A stretch of 11,765 nucleotides of DNA. Origin: Baffinella frigidus (Eukaryota > Cryptophyceae > Cryptomonadales > Baffinellaceae). This document shows, piece after piece, positions 10,613 to 11,765 of this stretch (its first letter is position 1; the number at the start of each line of letters is the position of its first letter). The position numbers and the translations under genes were made by a program. The DNA is taken from contig MU646311.1 in NCBI GenBank assembly GCA_026770585.1, positions 1,536,611 to 1,548,375 of the forward strand. The letters run 5' to 3'. The notes beneath the pieces are model-generated. The model saw only the letters and a program-made list of their open reading frames with translations. It was not told the DNA's origin and ran no database searches.

Positions 10613-11380
10613 TAGAGACCTTATATGAATGCCAACACTGCCGCCATGTATGCACCCCAAATGAAATTCCTGGGGCGCTCTGATGACAGTTTCTGGTGAG
10701 GGGTCCTGTGGTGACGCCTCCTCTGTCGATGCCAGCAAAGTGAAGAGGTCGTAGCTCAGGAACATTCACGCGCTCGAGGAGGGCGAGGAGGTTGGAATTG
10801 AACCGTCGTTTCCCCGTCGCATTCCCCCTCTGTCTCTTCATCCTCCGGGAATGCGAAGCAGCCCGCAGCCCGCGTCGCGCGTAGCGCCAAACCACAGAGC
10901 AAGCCGAGCCGCGGTTCGCTCGCTTCTCTTGACCGGCGGTGAGTCGGTGGGGTCGACCCTCGAACGTCGCATGCCCCCTCTGTCTCTACCTCCTCCGGGA
11001 ATGCGAAGCAGCCCGCAGCGCGCGTCGCACGTAGCGCCAAACAACAGAGAAAGCCGTGCGTCTGCGGCGCTTCCTGGCCGCTCGTTTCTCTTGACAGGCG
11101 GTGAGTCGGTGCGGTCGATCTGCGAACGTCACCCTCACCCCTCAGGGCGGGCGTGAGTAGGGCGGGCGAAGCCGTCGAACGGACGGCGGCGCTGCAGAGC
11201 GTGGCTACGAGAAGCAACGCAAGAGAGAACGTGGTCGGGGGCATTGTGGTGATGGGAGAGGGTTCAACGCCTACTAATGACCTGATGGAAATACGGCCCG
11301 AAACGTACCAGCCAGTCGACTTTCCAAAGTCAATTTCGAGTCTGCCGGATCCCAAAAAAAAATTGACCACGAACATTTGA
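79..11380 (+). CDS. Tandem C2-domain protein gene, 13 exons, 5' end outside window
   Basis: Proposed model: exons 79-159, 714-804, 2017-2111, 2942-3016, 4232-4336, 5771-5842, 6622-6687, 7308-7357, 8175-8225, 9101-9141, 10760-10790, 10859-10938 (or 11009-11100) and 11146-11380. The spliced product has about 350 visible residues. It contains the later part of one C2 domain, a complete second C2 domain, a basic linker and a C-terminal tail. Both domains keep aspartates at the usual calcium-loop places (DWD...SND in the first; AAD, SDPF, FDHD...AND in the second), so calcium-dependent membrane binding is likely from family knowledge. No transmembrane segment is visible after the C2 domains, which argues against a ferlin or an extended synaptotagmin with a C-terminal anchor, although the N-terminus is unseen. 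Joins 6-7 and 8-9 are one base out of phase if strict GT-AG is used. Specific family and orthology are not recognised. Confidence 0.8.
437..463 (+). pseudogene. Echo of exon 1 end plus donor
   Basis: The stretch reads NVGLIFVE followed by GAG|GTCAAA. Genuine exon 1 ends NVGFISVE, GAG|GTCCTT. It lacks the upstream half of the exon and any acceptor of its own, so it is a partial tandem copy inside the intron and a potential decoy donor. Confidence 0.7.
598..634 (+). pseudogene. Echo of exon 2 start plus acceptor
   Basis: After GGCAG at 593-597 the sequence matches the start of exon 2 (VFD, then DFPGANDFL in place of DFLGSNDFL), but it has a TAG after VFD and no downstream half. It is a stop-bearing partial copy about 116 bp upstream of the real exon start. 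Confidence 0.75.
714..804 (+). CDS. Exon 2: first C2 domain, calcium loop 3 and following strand
   Basis: Begins phase 0 with VFDWDFLGSNDFLGRLSL and ends after 30 codons plus one base (GAA-G|GTCTTC). FDWD and SND are the usual loop-3 calcium ligands of C2 domains, and NDFLG is the common turn after them. The one leftover base G joins AT at 2017 to give Asp and continues in frame. If not spliced, the frame runs into the AG microsatellite at 831-854. Confidence 0.85.
831..854. repeat. AG microsatellite
   Basis: Nearly pure (AG)n shortly after the exon 2 donor, simple-sequence DNA. Confidence 0.95.
899..1190 (+). repeat. Three tandem echoes of exon 2 end plus donor
   Basis: Decayed copies end at 937, 1063 and 1190, each directly followed by GTCTTT as at the true donor (804|GTCTTC). 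The spacings are 133, 126 and 127 nt. The best copy (1025-1063) reads DVKDIFLSRPSLK against DVQDIPEPSSLE in the exon. Between them a shared intron segment (GGATTCGCACC...GGAATCGGGGGT) repeats. This is a head-to-tail array of [exon end + donor + ~90 nt of intron]. Confidence 0.8.
1301..1356. mobile_element. Right-half relic of TACAGGGG element
   Basis: CCTACTGTAGGGTCCTAGGG followed by TCGGTTGCTTATGAGCAAGG and CACCCCTGTA matches the right half of the element at 9147. Another interior-only relic is at 5636-5692 and a third at 10263-10311. Confidence 0.75.
1756..1885. repeat. CT-rich microsatellite
   Basis: Long imperfect (CT)n/(CCTCT)n tract. It creates Leu/Ser-rich or Arg/Glu-rich open frames on both strands that are not genes. 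Confidence 0.95.
2017..2111 (+). CDS. Exon 3: end of first C2 domain
   Basis: Starts with AT, completing an Asp codon with the last base of exon 2, then TEVEADSEAGLVDKWVPLEG and VDGEGVPVTGE. DKWVPLEG is the conserved Trp-containing last strand region of C2 domains, and VTGE leads into the final strand in the next exon. The donor is GAG|GTCTAC at 2112, phase 0. No decayed copies of this exon were seen nearby, unlike most others. Confidence 0.85.
2112..2941 (+). other. Intron 3
   Basis: GT-AG, 830 nt; acceptor CCTGAACAG at 2933-2941. It holds a 48-bp tandem duplication (2211-2306), an AT-rich stretch, and a segment at 2514-2573 resembling the beginning of intron 5 (GGGCTTTGAAGG...GTCGGTTA). 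It also holds a direct repeat ending GAAACTAAATGGAC at about 2601-2630 and 2659-2688. Otherwise nothing recognisable. Confidence 0.65.
2211..2306 (+). repeat. 48-bp tandem duplication
   Basis: Two copies of GTGGATTTACGTTTACGATT...CATAAATCCTCTT start at 2211 and 2259. A partial copy (GGATTTACGTTTACGATTTC) precedes them at about 2191. Confidence 0.9.
2942..3016 (+). CDS. Exon 4: last strand of C2-1, linker, first strand of C2-2
   Basis: Phase 0 to 0, 25 codons: VRLRVRKFTKPLSD then ETPLPRDKVLS. VRLRV follows VTGE of exon 3 as the closing strand of the first domain. KVLS joins VGIVEAKEL of exon 5 to form the opening strand of the second domain. The donor TCG|GTGATT at 3017 is followed six bases later by CCCTAAA repeats. 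It was chosen by phase and domain fit; there is no other evidence for the exact ends. Confidence 0.72.
3024..3073 (+). repeat. CCCTAAA telomere-like tract at exon 4 donor
   Basis: CCCTAAA repeats decaying to CCCCAAA/TCCCAAA begin seven bases after the donor GT of exon 4. Same strand orientation as the other tracts. Confidence 0.9.
3099..3259. mobile_element. 161-bp MITE-like element, copy 1
   Basis: Ends are CCACACAGCGGGCTACGAAG and CTTCGAAGTCCGCTGTGTGG, near-perfect inverted repeats. The interior has the imperfect palindrome CCCCCCTATGTCCCTACGGG. A second copy of exactly the same length lies inverted at 7838-7998. No coding capacity. No clear target-site duplication was identified. Confidence 0.8.
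3297..3445 (+). repeat. Telomere-like tract with CCCTATA variant block
   Basis: Mixture of AAACCCCT, then CCCTATA units (3343-3382), then clean CCCTAAA units (about 3385-3430). It ends just before an acceptor echo of exon 5 at 3458. Confidence 0.9.
3458..3508 (+). pseudogene. Exon 5 start echo 1
   Basis: After AACCGAG the frame reads LGIVEAKELQAVDWGAP then TAG. Exon 5 reads VGIVEAKELQAADWGGTSDP. The G run is shortened, which breaks the frame, and the second half of the exon is missing. Confidence 0.8.
3643..3687 (+). pseudogene. Exon 5 start echo 2
   Basis: After CCCGCTAG the frame reads VQIVGAQELQIGGAP then TAG; 'GCGGCAGAC' is deleted relative to exon 5. Upstream intron sequence AACTAGGGCGCCTAA is shared with echo 3, so intron and exon start were duplicated together. 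Confidence 0.8.
3900..3970 (+). repeat. Degenerate telomere-like tract
   Basis: ACCCTGAACCCTCAACCCTACCC and similar units, same orientation as the other tracts. Confidence 0.75.
4007..4070 (+). pseudogene. Exon 5 start echo 3
   Basis: After GGTCGCTAG it reads VGIVEANELQAADWGGTSDP then FS, near-identical to exon 5 for 21 codons, then diverges before the VTLSF strand. It keeps the acceptor and has an open frame, so it is the most dangerous decoy. It lies 225 nt upstream of the real exon start. Confidence 0.82.
4232..4336 (+). CDS. Exon 5: second C2 domain, strands 1-3 and calcium loop 1
   Basis: Phase 0 to 0, 35 codons: VGIVEAKELQAADWGGTSDP followed by FVTLSFPGQKSIKSK. The pattern 'EA-x-x-L-x-x-x-D-x-x-G-x-SDPF/Y' is the canonical C2 opening, with Asp in AAD and SDP as likely calcium ligands. 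Acceptor CGCTAG, donor AAG|GTCCAG at 4337. It is the only one of seven related stretches (3458-5129) that keeps both halves and an open frame. Confidence 0.9.
4399..4590. mobile_element. Nested palindromic element
   Basis: Outer arms near 4401-4431 and 4560-4588 pair (CCACACGAGGCTAT-CATGCGAACAG against its complement). Inside sits a perfect hairpin: 20-bp arms at 4463-4482 (TGATCACGTTTCCGTACGGA) and 4485-4504, separated by TG. No reading frame. Probably a non-autonomous foldback/MITE insertion; no target duplication proven. Confidence 0.7.
4640..4686 (+). pseudogene. Exon 5 end echo 4 plus donor
   Basis: Reads FVTLSLPGQKSIKRK then GCAAG|GTTCCA, matching the second half of exon 5 (FVTLSFPGQKSIKSK, AAG|GTCCAG). 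The first half is absent. Confidence 0.82.
4767..4806. repeat. Hairpin GGTCACGTTAC...GTAACGTGACC
   Basis: Imperfect inverted repeat around GGTTTAA. The arm sequence GGTCACGTTAC also occurs at about 421 and 8365 in the interspersed repeat described separately. Confidence 0.6.
4871..4946 (+). pseudogene. Exon 5 echo 5 plus donor, frameshifted
   Basis: Matches exon 5 from the AVDWGG region to AGCAAG|GTCCAG, but the G run is one base longer, which shifts the frame. Intron sequence after the donor also matches intron 5 start (CCACA, GGGC.TTGAAGGA, CGGTTAATAAGATGTGACG), so exon end and ~90 nt of intron were copied together. Confidence 0.82.
5081..5129 (+). pseudogene. Exon 5 end echo 6 plus donor
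   Basis: Reads FVALSFPGQNSIKRE then GAG|GTCTAA. The sequence before it (CTTTGTACCGAGC.ATT...GGTACCACG.ACAT.AATGGACCGA) matches that before echo 4, so these two share a duplication history. Confidence 0.8.
5143..5275. repeat. GATA microsatellite
   Basis: (GATA)n with regular TATAGATA interruptions, followed by a related TATATGGTA/ACATGGTA tract to about 5391. It generates Tyr/Leu/Ser/Ile-rich open frames on the minus strand that are not genes. Confidence 0.97.
5396..5423 (+). pseudogene. Echo of exon 6 acceptor region with internal deletion
   Basis: TCCTTCCTCCCGTG then GGACGAGG. The real locus has TCCTTCCTCCCGTG at 5751-5764 and CCCGTGTGGGACGAGG at 5792-5807. The echo looks like a copy in which the sequence between the two CCCGTG repeats was lost, removing the acceptor and first eight codons. 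Confidence 0.6.
5467..5549. mobile_element. Hairpin element, 17-bp perfect arms
   Basis: GGTTTCGGAGGGATCAC at 5467-5483 pairs with GTGATCCCTCCGAAACC at 5533-5549; pairing continues imperfectly inward (CGCGCA.GATATA). The AT-rich loop contains GATATATTACCACT twice. Looks like a short foldback element; no coding. Confidence 0.75.
5771..5842 (+). CDS. Exon 6: second C2 domain, middle strands
   Basis: 24 codons, phase 0: VISKTLNPVWDEVLSLRIPA then DPEQ. 'K-T-L-N-P-x-W-x-E' is one of the most conserved C2 motifs. Acceptor GGCAG, donor CAG|GTGTGT at 5843. The C2 fit to exon 7 requires one extra base at the junction (see findings). Confidence 0.9.
6026..6110. repeat. Imperfect 30-bp-arm hairpin
   Basis: ACGAAAACAATGAAACAATG..AAAAGTTGAC (about 6027-6058) is inverted at about 6077-6110 (GTCAACGTTTG.CATTGTTTCAT). 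It lies between echo copies of the exon 6 donor. Confidence 0.8.
6180..6208 (+). repeat. Telomere-like CCCTAAA tract
   Basis: Four CCCTAAA units, immediately upstream of the longest exon 6 echo. Confidence 0.92.
6262..6540 (+). repeat. Long telomere-like tract with ACCACAA variant
   Basis: CCCTAAA/CCCCAAA ends flank a long block of ACAAACC(AC) units (about 6285-6430), a local amplification of a mutated telomeric unit. It starts five bases after a decoy donor. It yields repetitive open frames on both strands that are not genes. Confidence 0.93.
6622..6687 (+). CDS. Exon 7: second C2 domain, calcium loop 3
   Basis: Reads ARFLAFDVFDHDLVGANDFL then GQ. FDHD and AND are the loop-3 calcium-binding positions. 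The most natural protein join is DPEQ-ARFLAFDV, which places the exon start at G6622, but the AG acceptors available (6618-6619 and 6621-6622) do not give this phase with GT at 5843. The donor side CAG|GCAAAC at 6688 is a GC donor, phase 0. Reading through instead gives ANHNLSK and a TAA at 6709-6711. Confidence 0.82.
7007..7041 (+). pseudogene. Echo of exon 7 end with GT donor
   Basis: GACCTATTCGGGACCAAAAC followed by GACTTCCTAGGACAG|GTTATC aligns with the exon 7 end (DLVGANDFLGQ) with a 2-base length change. The echo carries GT where the true exon has GC. Confidence 0.72.
7155..7300 (+). repeat. Telomere-like tracts before exon 8
   Basis: CCCTAAA, CACCAAA and CCCAAAA units to about 7235, then AAACCCTAACCTAAACCTAA up to the AACACAG acceptor of exon 8. 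The repeat forms the acceptor region itself. Confidence 0.88.
7308..7357 (+). CDS. Exon 8: second C2 domain, penultimate strands
   Basis: Phase 0 start: ALVPLRAVMQTGSLDDW. It follows FLGQ of exon 7 in frame and ends in the conserved Trp region of C2 domains. The nearest donor is CTG|GTGCGC at 7358, but the join to exon 9 is then out by one base; an internal GT at 7329 would be in phase yet would drop the TGSLDDW part. The 3' boundary is therefore uncertain. Confidence 0.72.
7363..7785 (+). repeat. Large telomere-like block in intron 8
   Basis: Telomere-like units at 7363-7496, 7529-7691 and 7720-7785 are separated by two copies of CTCGGGAGAAG followed by a TTGTGACGAC stretch (about 7496 and 7690). 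The separator is thus duplicated along with the repeat. It begins within ten bases of the exon 8 donor. Confidence 0.92.
7838..7998. mobile_element. 161-bp MITE-like element, copy 2 (inverted)
   Basis: Ends CCACACAGCGGACTTCGAAG and CGTAGCCCGCTGTGTGG. Same length as and reverse orientation to copy 1 at 3099-3259; shares TAGGGACATAGGGGGGTTCC and ACTCGGGC...GCCCGA features. Confidence 0.82.
8098..8153. repeat. Partial copy of the 161-bp element end
   Basis: GAAAATCCCTTCGTAGCCCG to CTGTGTGG at 8129 repeats the right end of copy 2. The next bases TCTCTAACCCGAAGCTCTCC are the inverse of the sequence left of copy 2 (GAGAGTTTTGGGTTAGAGA, 7812-7830), so 7809-8154 forms a larger inverted structure. 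Confidence 0.68.
8175..8225 (+). CDS. Exon 9: loop before last strand of C2-2
   Basis: 17 codons: PRAEKKLTQKLFGGEDK. Acceptor CCGCTGCAG, donor AAG|GCGAGC at 8226 (GC type), phase 0 to exon 10. Frame choice rests on exons 9, 10 and 11 staying open together; the alternative frame meets a stop when joined to exon 11. The segment is basic/amphipathic and occupies the insert between the Trp region and the final strand. Confidence 0.72.
8286..8380 (+). repeat. Interspersed repeat shared with intron 1
   Basis: CGGTGGACTACG.ACCTTTCATC to GGTCACGTTACACCCC matches 341-434 over about 95 nt in the same orientation, with moderate decay. Function unknown. Confidence 0.78.
8411..8440 (+). pseudogene. Echo of exon 9 end with GC donor
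   Basis: Reads LQKLFGGEDK then AAG|GCGAGC, against LTQKLFGGEDK, AAG|GCGAGC in the true exon. Both copies have GC at the donor, so the GC predates the duplication or was kept homogeneous. Confidence 0.8.
8502..8568 (+). repeat. GCCAACACGGCCGCCATATA repeat, copy 1
   Basis: Block ACAGGCCTAAACCT...GGAGAGACG..TATCAGTGCCAACACGGCC. Further copies lie at 10451-10512 and 10525-10655, the last with an AG microsatellite expanded inside it. Confidence 0.78.
8628..8654. repeat. AG microsatellite
   Basis: Pure AG repeat followed by a C-run and GAACCCC units (about 8666-8702). Confidence 0.95.
8705..8918. mobile_element. TACAGGGG palindromic element, disrupted copy
   Basis: Left end TACAGGGGTACCTCGTTCTTAAGAAA at 8705 and the interior palindrome (CCCTACAGTAGG...CCTACGGTGG) are recognisable to about 8800. 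A matching right end GAGCGAGGTACCCCTGTA closes at 8918 after about 100 nt of unrelated sequence, suggesting insertion or recombination. Confidence 0.65.
8920..9041. mobile_element. TACAGGGG palindromic element, full-length copy
   Basis: Slightly decayed ends (TATAGGAGTACCTCGCTCAT and ATGTGCGAGGTATCCCTGTA), about 122 bp, CCTAGG-rich interior. It abuts the previous element tail to head. Confidence 0.8.
9101..9141 (+). CDS. Exon 10: final strand of second C2 domain
   Basis: Reads VSGRIHLQLALSE then CT, phase 0 to 2. 'SG-x-I-x-L-x-L' is the typical closing strand of C2 domains and follows the exon 9 lysine in frame. Acceptor CTGTCTGCAG. The donor ACT|GTAAGT is the strongest consensus donor in the window; its last T is the first base of a palindromic element. 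Confidence 0.78.
9147..9267. mobile_element. TACAGGGG palindromic element, intact 121-bp copy
   Basis: Arms TACAGGGGTACCTCGCTCAT and ATGAGCGAGGTACCCCTGTA are perfectly complementary and extend to AAGAAACCG/CGGTTTCTT; the interior is also nearly palindromic. It starts five bases after the GT of the exon 10 donor. Confidence 0.88.
9276..9368. repeat. Hairpin with internal duplication
   Basis: CTTCTGGGGATACGACCCCG (9276-9295) pairs with the region ending TTTGTATCCCCAGAAG (9368). Between the arms, CGGTC(A/G)TCCTACACGGG occurs twice. Confidence 0.78.
9545..9578. repeat. Short hairpin
   Basis: CACGTCCCTCCCCG and CGGGTAGGGACGTG, imperfect 14-bp arms around GATTTT. Confidence 0.65.
9604..9663. mobile_element. 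Half copy of TACAGGGG element
   Basis: TACAGGGGTTACTCG..ATTAAG and the CCCTAGGGTGGTCCTATGCCTAGG interior only. It runs directly into the next full element. Confidence 0.7.
9664..9784. mobile_element. TACAGGGG palindromic element, intact 121-bp copy
   Basis: Ends TACAGGGGTACCTCGCTCAC and ATGAGCGAGGCACCCCTGTA; interior CCTACAGTAGGCCTATGCCT. Same length as the copy at 9147. Confidence 0.88.
9985..10009 (+). pseudogene. Echo of exon 10 end plus donor
   Basis: CTGCATCCGCAAACCTGTCC then GAAGT|GTAAGA resembles the exon 10 end TTTCCGAACT|GTAAGT. As at the real donor, a palindromic element starts shortly after (10024). Match is short, so moderate confidence. Confidence 0.55.
10024..10145. mobile_element. 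TACAGGGG palindromic element, full-length copy
   Basis: Ends TACAGGGATACCTCGCTCAT and ATGAGCGAGGTACCCCTGTA, about 122 bp. Confidence 0.87.
10388..10438. repeat. AAG microsatellite
   Basis: Imperfect (AAG)n, flanked by a direct repeat GGCACCTTCCTG at about 10350 and 10437. Confidence 0.95.
10451..10655 (+). repeat. Two further copies of the GCCAACACGGCC block
   Basis: ACAGGCCGAAACCTTG starts both copies (10451 and 10532). Both end with ATGAATRCCAACAC.GCC.CCAT. In the second copy GAGAGAGACC has expanded to an (AG)n tract at about 10550-10616. Confidence 0.78.
10760..10790 (+). CDS. Exon 11: short acidic segment
   Basis: The first base completes the Leu codon of exon 10 (CT+G); then NIHALEEGEE. 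Acceptor GTAGCTCAG, donor GAG|GTTGGA at 10791. It directly follows the C2 closing strand (LSEL-NIHALEE). The join is phase-correct, but no family motif confirms it. Confidence 0.58.
10859..10938 (+). CDS. Exon 12a: basic linker, first of a duplicated pair
   Basis: Phase 0 to 2: QPAARVARSAKPQSKPSRGS then LASLDR and CG. The acceptor GAATGCGAAG follows a good pyrimidine tract (about 10823-10845); the donor CG|GTGAGT is strong. Ser/Lys/Arg-rich and probably unstructured. The intron before it would be only 68 nt. Confidence 0.55.
11009..11100 (+). CDS. Exon 12b: alternative copy of linker exon
   Basis: Same acceptor context (TCCTCCGGGAATGCGAAG) and donor CG|GTGAGT as 12a; QPAARVARSAKQQRKP then CVCGASWPLVSLDR. 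92 nt against 80 nt, but identical phase (0 to 2), so only one of the two can be used in frame. If 12b is used the following intron would be just 45 nt, so it may be a decayed copy instead. Confidence 0.42.
11146..11380 (+). CDS. Exon 13: C-terminal tail and stop
   Basis: Acceptor CACCCCTCAG at 11136-11145. One base completes Arg with CG of exon 12, then AGVSRAGEAVERTAALQSVA and onwards, ending DPKKKLTTNI and TGA at 11378-11380. The tail is hydrophilic with no transmembrane segment or known domain; EIRPETYQPVDFPKSISSLP is a Pro-rich stretch. Its 75 codons are open without microsatellite bias, which supports real coding. Confidence 0.65.
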
Positions 11381-11765
11381 CCATCAACCTTGAAAGGAAA
11401 AAAAATCGGGGGTGGCGAGTGAAAAGAACCCTATGGAAAGGGTGGGGGAACGGACTGTGTTTAATTGTGTTGCTGTTGCGTCTTGTTTTAGTGTTTTGGC
11501 TTTTTTTGTTTTTGCTCTAATATCTTGACGGAATGTTGTTGCTTTTGACCCTTGAATTGCCCATCACAATTCTGACGTCCATACATTGGGGGAAACTCTC
11601 ACACAACCACATTTTTCCCATGTTCATGTTTGGTGTCTAAACTGTTTACACCTCACAACCCCACACAATCCCTCCCACCTTGTGGGGTATTCGTGATTGA
11701 AGCTCTTGAACCTCAATCATGGGATACCATGAGCCTCATTAAGGCTGACTTGGGTTCGGTGTGTG
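11381..11765 (+). other. 3' UTR and downstream flank
   Basis: An A-run at 11399-11404 and a GT/T-rich stretch (11455-11520) follow the stop; no AATAAA is seen. The telomere-like repeats, echoes and palindromic elements stop here. A small inverted repeat GGGTATTCGTGATTGA/TCAATCATGGGATACC lies at about 11685-11728. No gene recognised. Confidence 0.5.

Larger units (their letters stand above)
9142..10759 (+). other. Intron 10
   Basis: GT-AG, 1618 nt, the longest intron; acceptor GTAGCTCAG. It holds four or five palindromic-element copies, hairpins at 9276-9368 and 9545-9578, an exon 10 donor echo and purine microsatellites. Stretches 9370-9540 and 9785-9985 hold nothing I can identify. Confidence 0.68.

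Noticed and set aside
10756-11376. 206-codon minus-strand ORF with repeated GCFAFPE segments
   Set aside because: It is antisense to exons 11-13, its repeats follow from the 150-bp tandem duplication, and the plus strand carries phase-consistent splice sites and a continuation of the C2 protein.

Overview
This is an intron-rich nuclear segment from a eukaryote, most likely an alveolate of the chromerid/dinoflagellate kind. The grounds are short exons of 31-105 nt, introns mostly of 0.55-1.6 kb, degenerate CCCTAAA (plant/alveolate-type telomeric) repeats scattered inside introns, some GC-AG introns, and dense microsatellites and palindromic mini-elements. The taxon is inferred; no rRNA, tRNA or marker gene is present. 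No bacterial gene, CRISPR array or RNA gene was found.

One plus-strand gene fills positions 79-11380. Its 5' part lies outside the window. I rebuilt 13 exons by matching translated fragments to the C2 fold, splice dinucleotides and codon phase. They encode two C2 domains (calcium/phospholipid-binding beta-sandwiches). The first, entering mid-domain, is in exons 79-159, 714-804, 2017-2111 and the start of 2942-3016. The second runs from the end of that exon through 4232-4336, 5771-5842, 6622-6687, 7308-7357, 8175-8225 and 9101-9141. A low-complexity basic linker and a soluble C-terminal tail end at a stop at 11378-11380. Five of the intron joins before exon 10 are phase-consistent with GT-AG, two are phase-consistent with GC-AG, and two are off by one base.

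The striking feature is in the introns. Most C2 exons have decayed partial copies ('echoes') of themselves in the adjacent introns. Copies upstream of an exon keep the acceptor plus the exon's start. Copies downstream keep the exon's end plus its donor. This is the footprint expected of repeated local tandem duplication with one breakpoint inside an exon and the other in the intron. These introns therefore appear to have grown by duplicating exon-intron junctions, leaving many decoy splice sites.

Other layers sit on top. Telomere-like repeats lie almost always in the same strand orientation and often directly against splice sites. A ~121-bp palindromic element family (ends TACAGGGG...CCCCTGTA) clusters in 8.7-10.15 kb, with relics at 1.3 and 5.65 kb. 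A second family is 161 bp with CCACACAGCGG ends. There are several unrelated hairpins, and a tandem exon duplication near the 3' end (10859-10938 and 11009-11100) whose phases make the two copies mutually exclusive. Positions 11381-11765 are T-rich 3' UTR/flank without recognisable genes.
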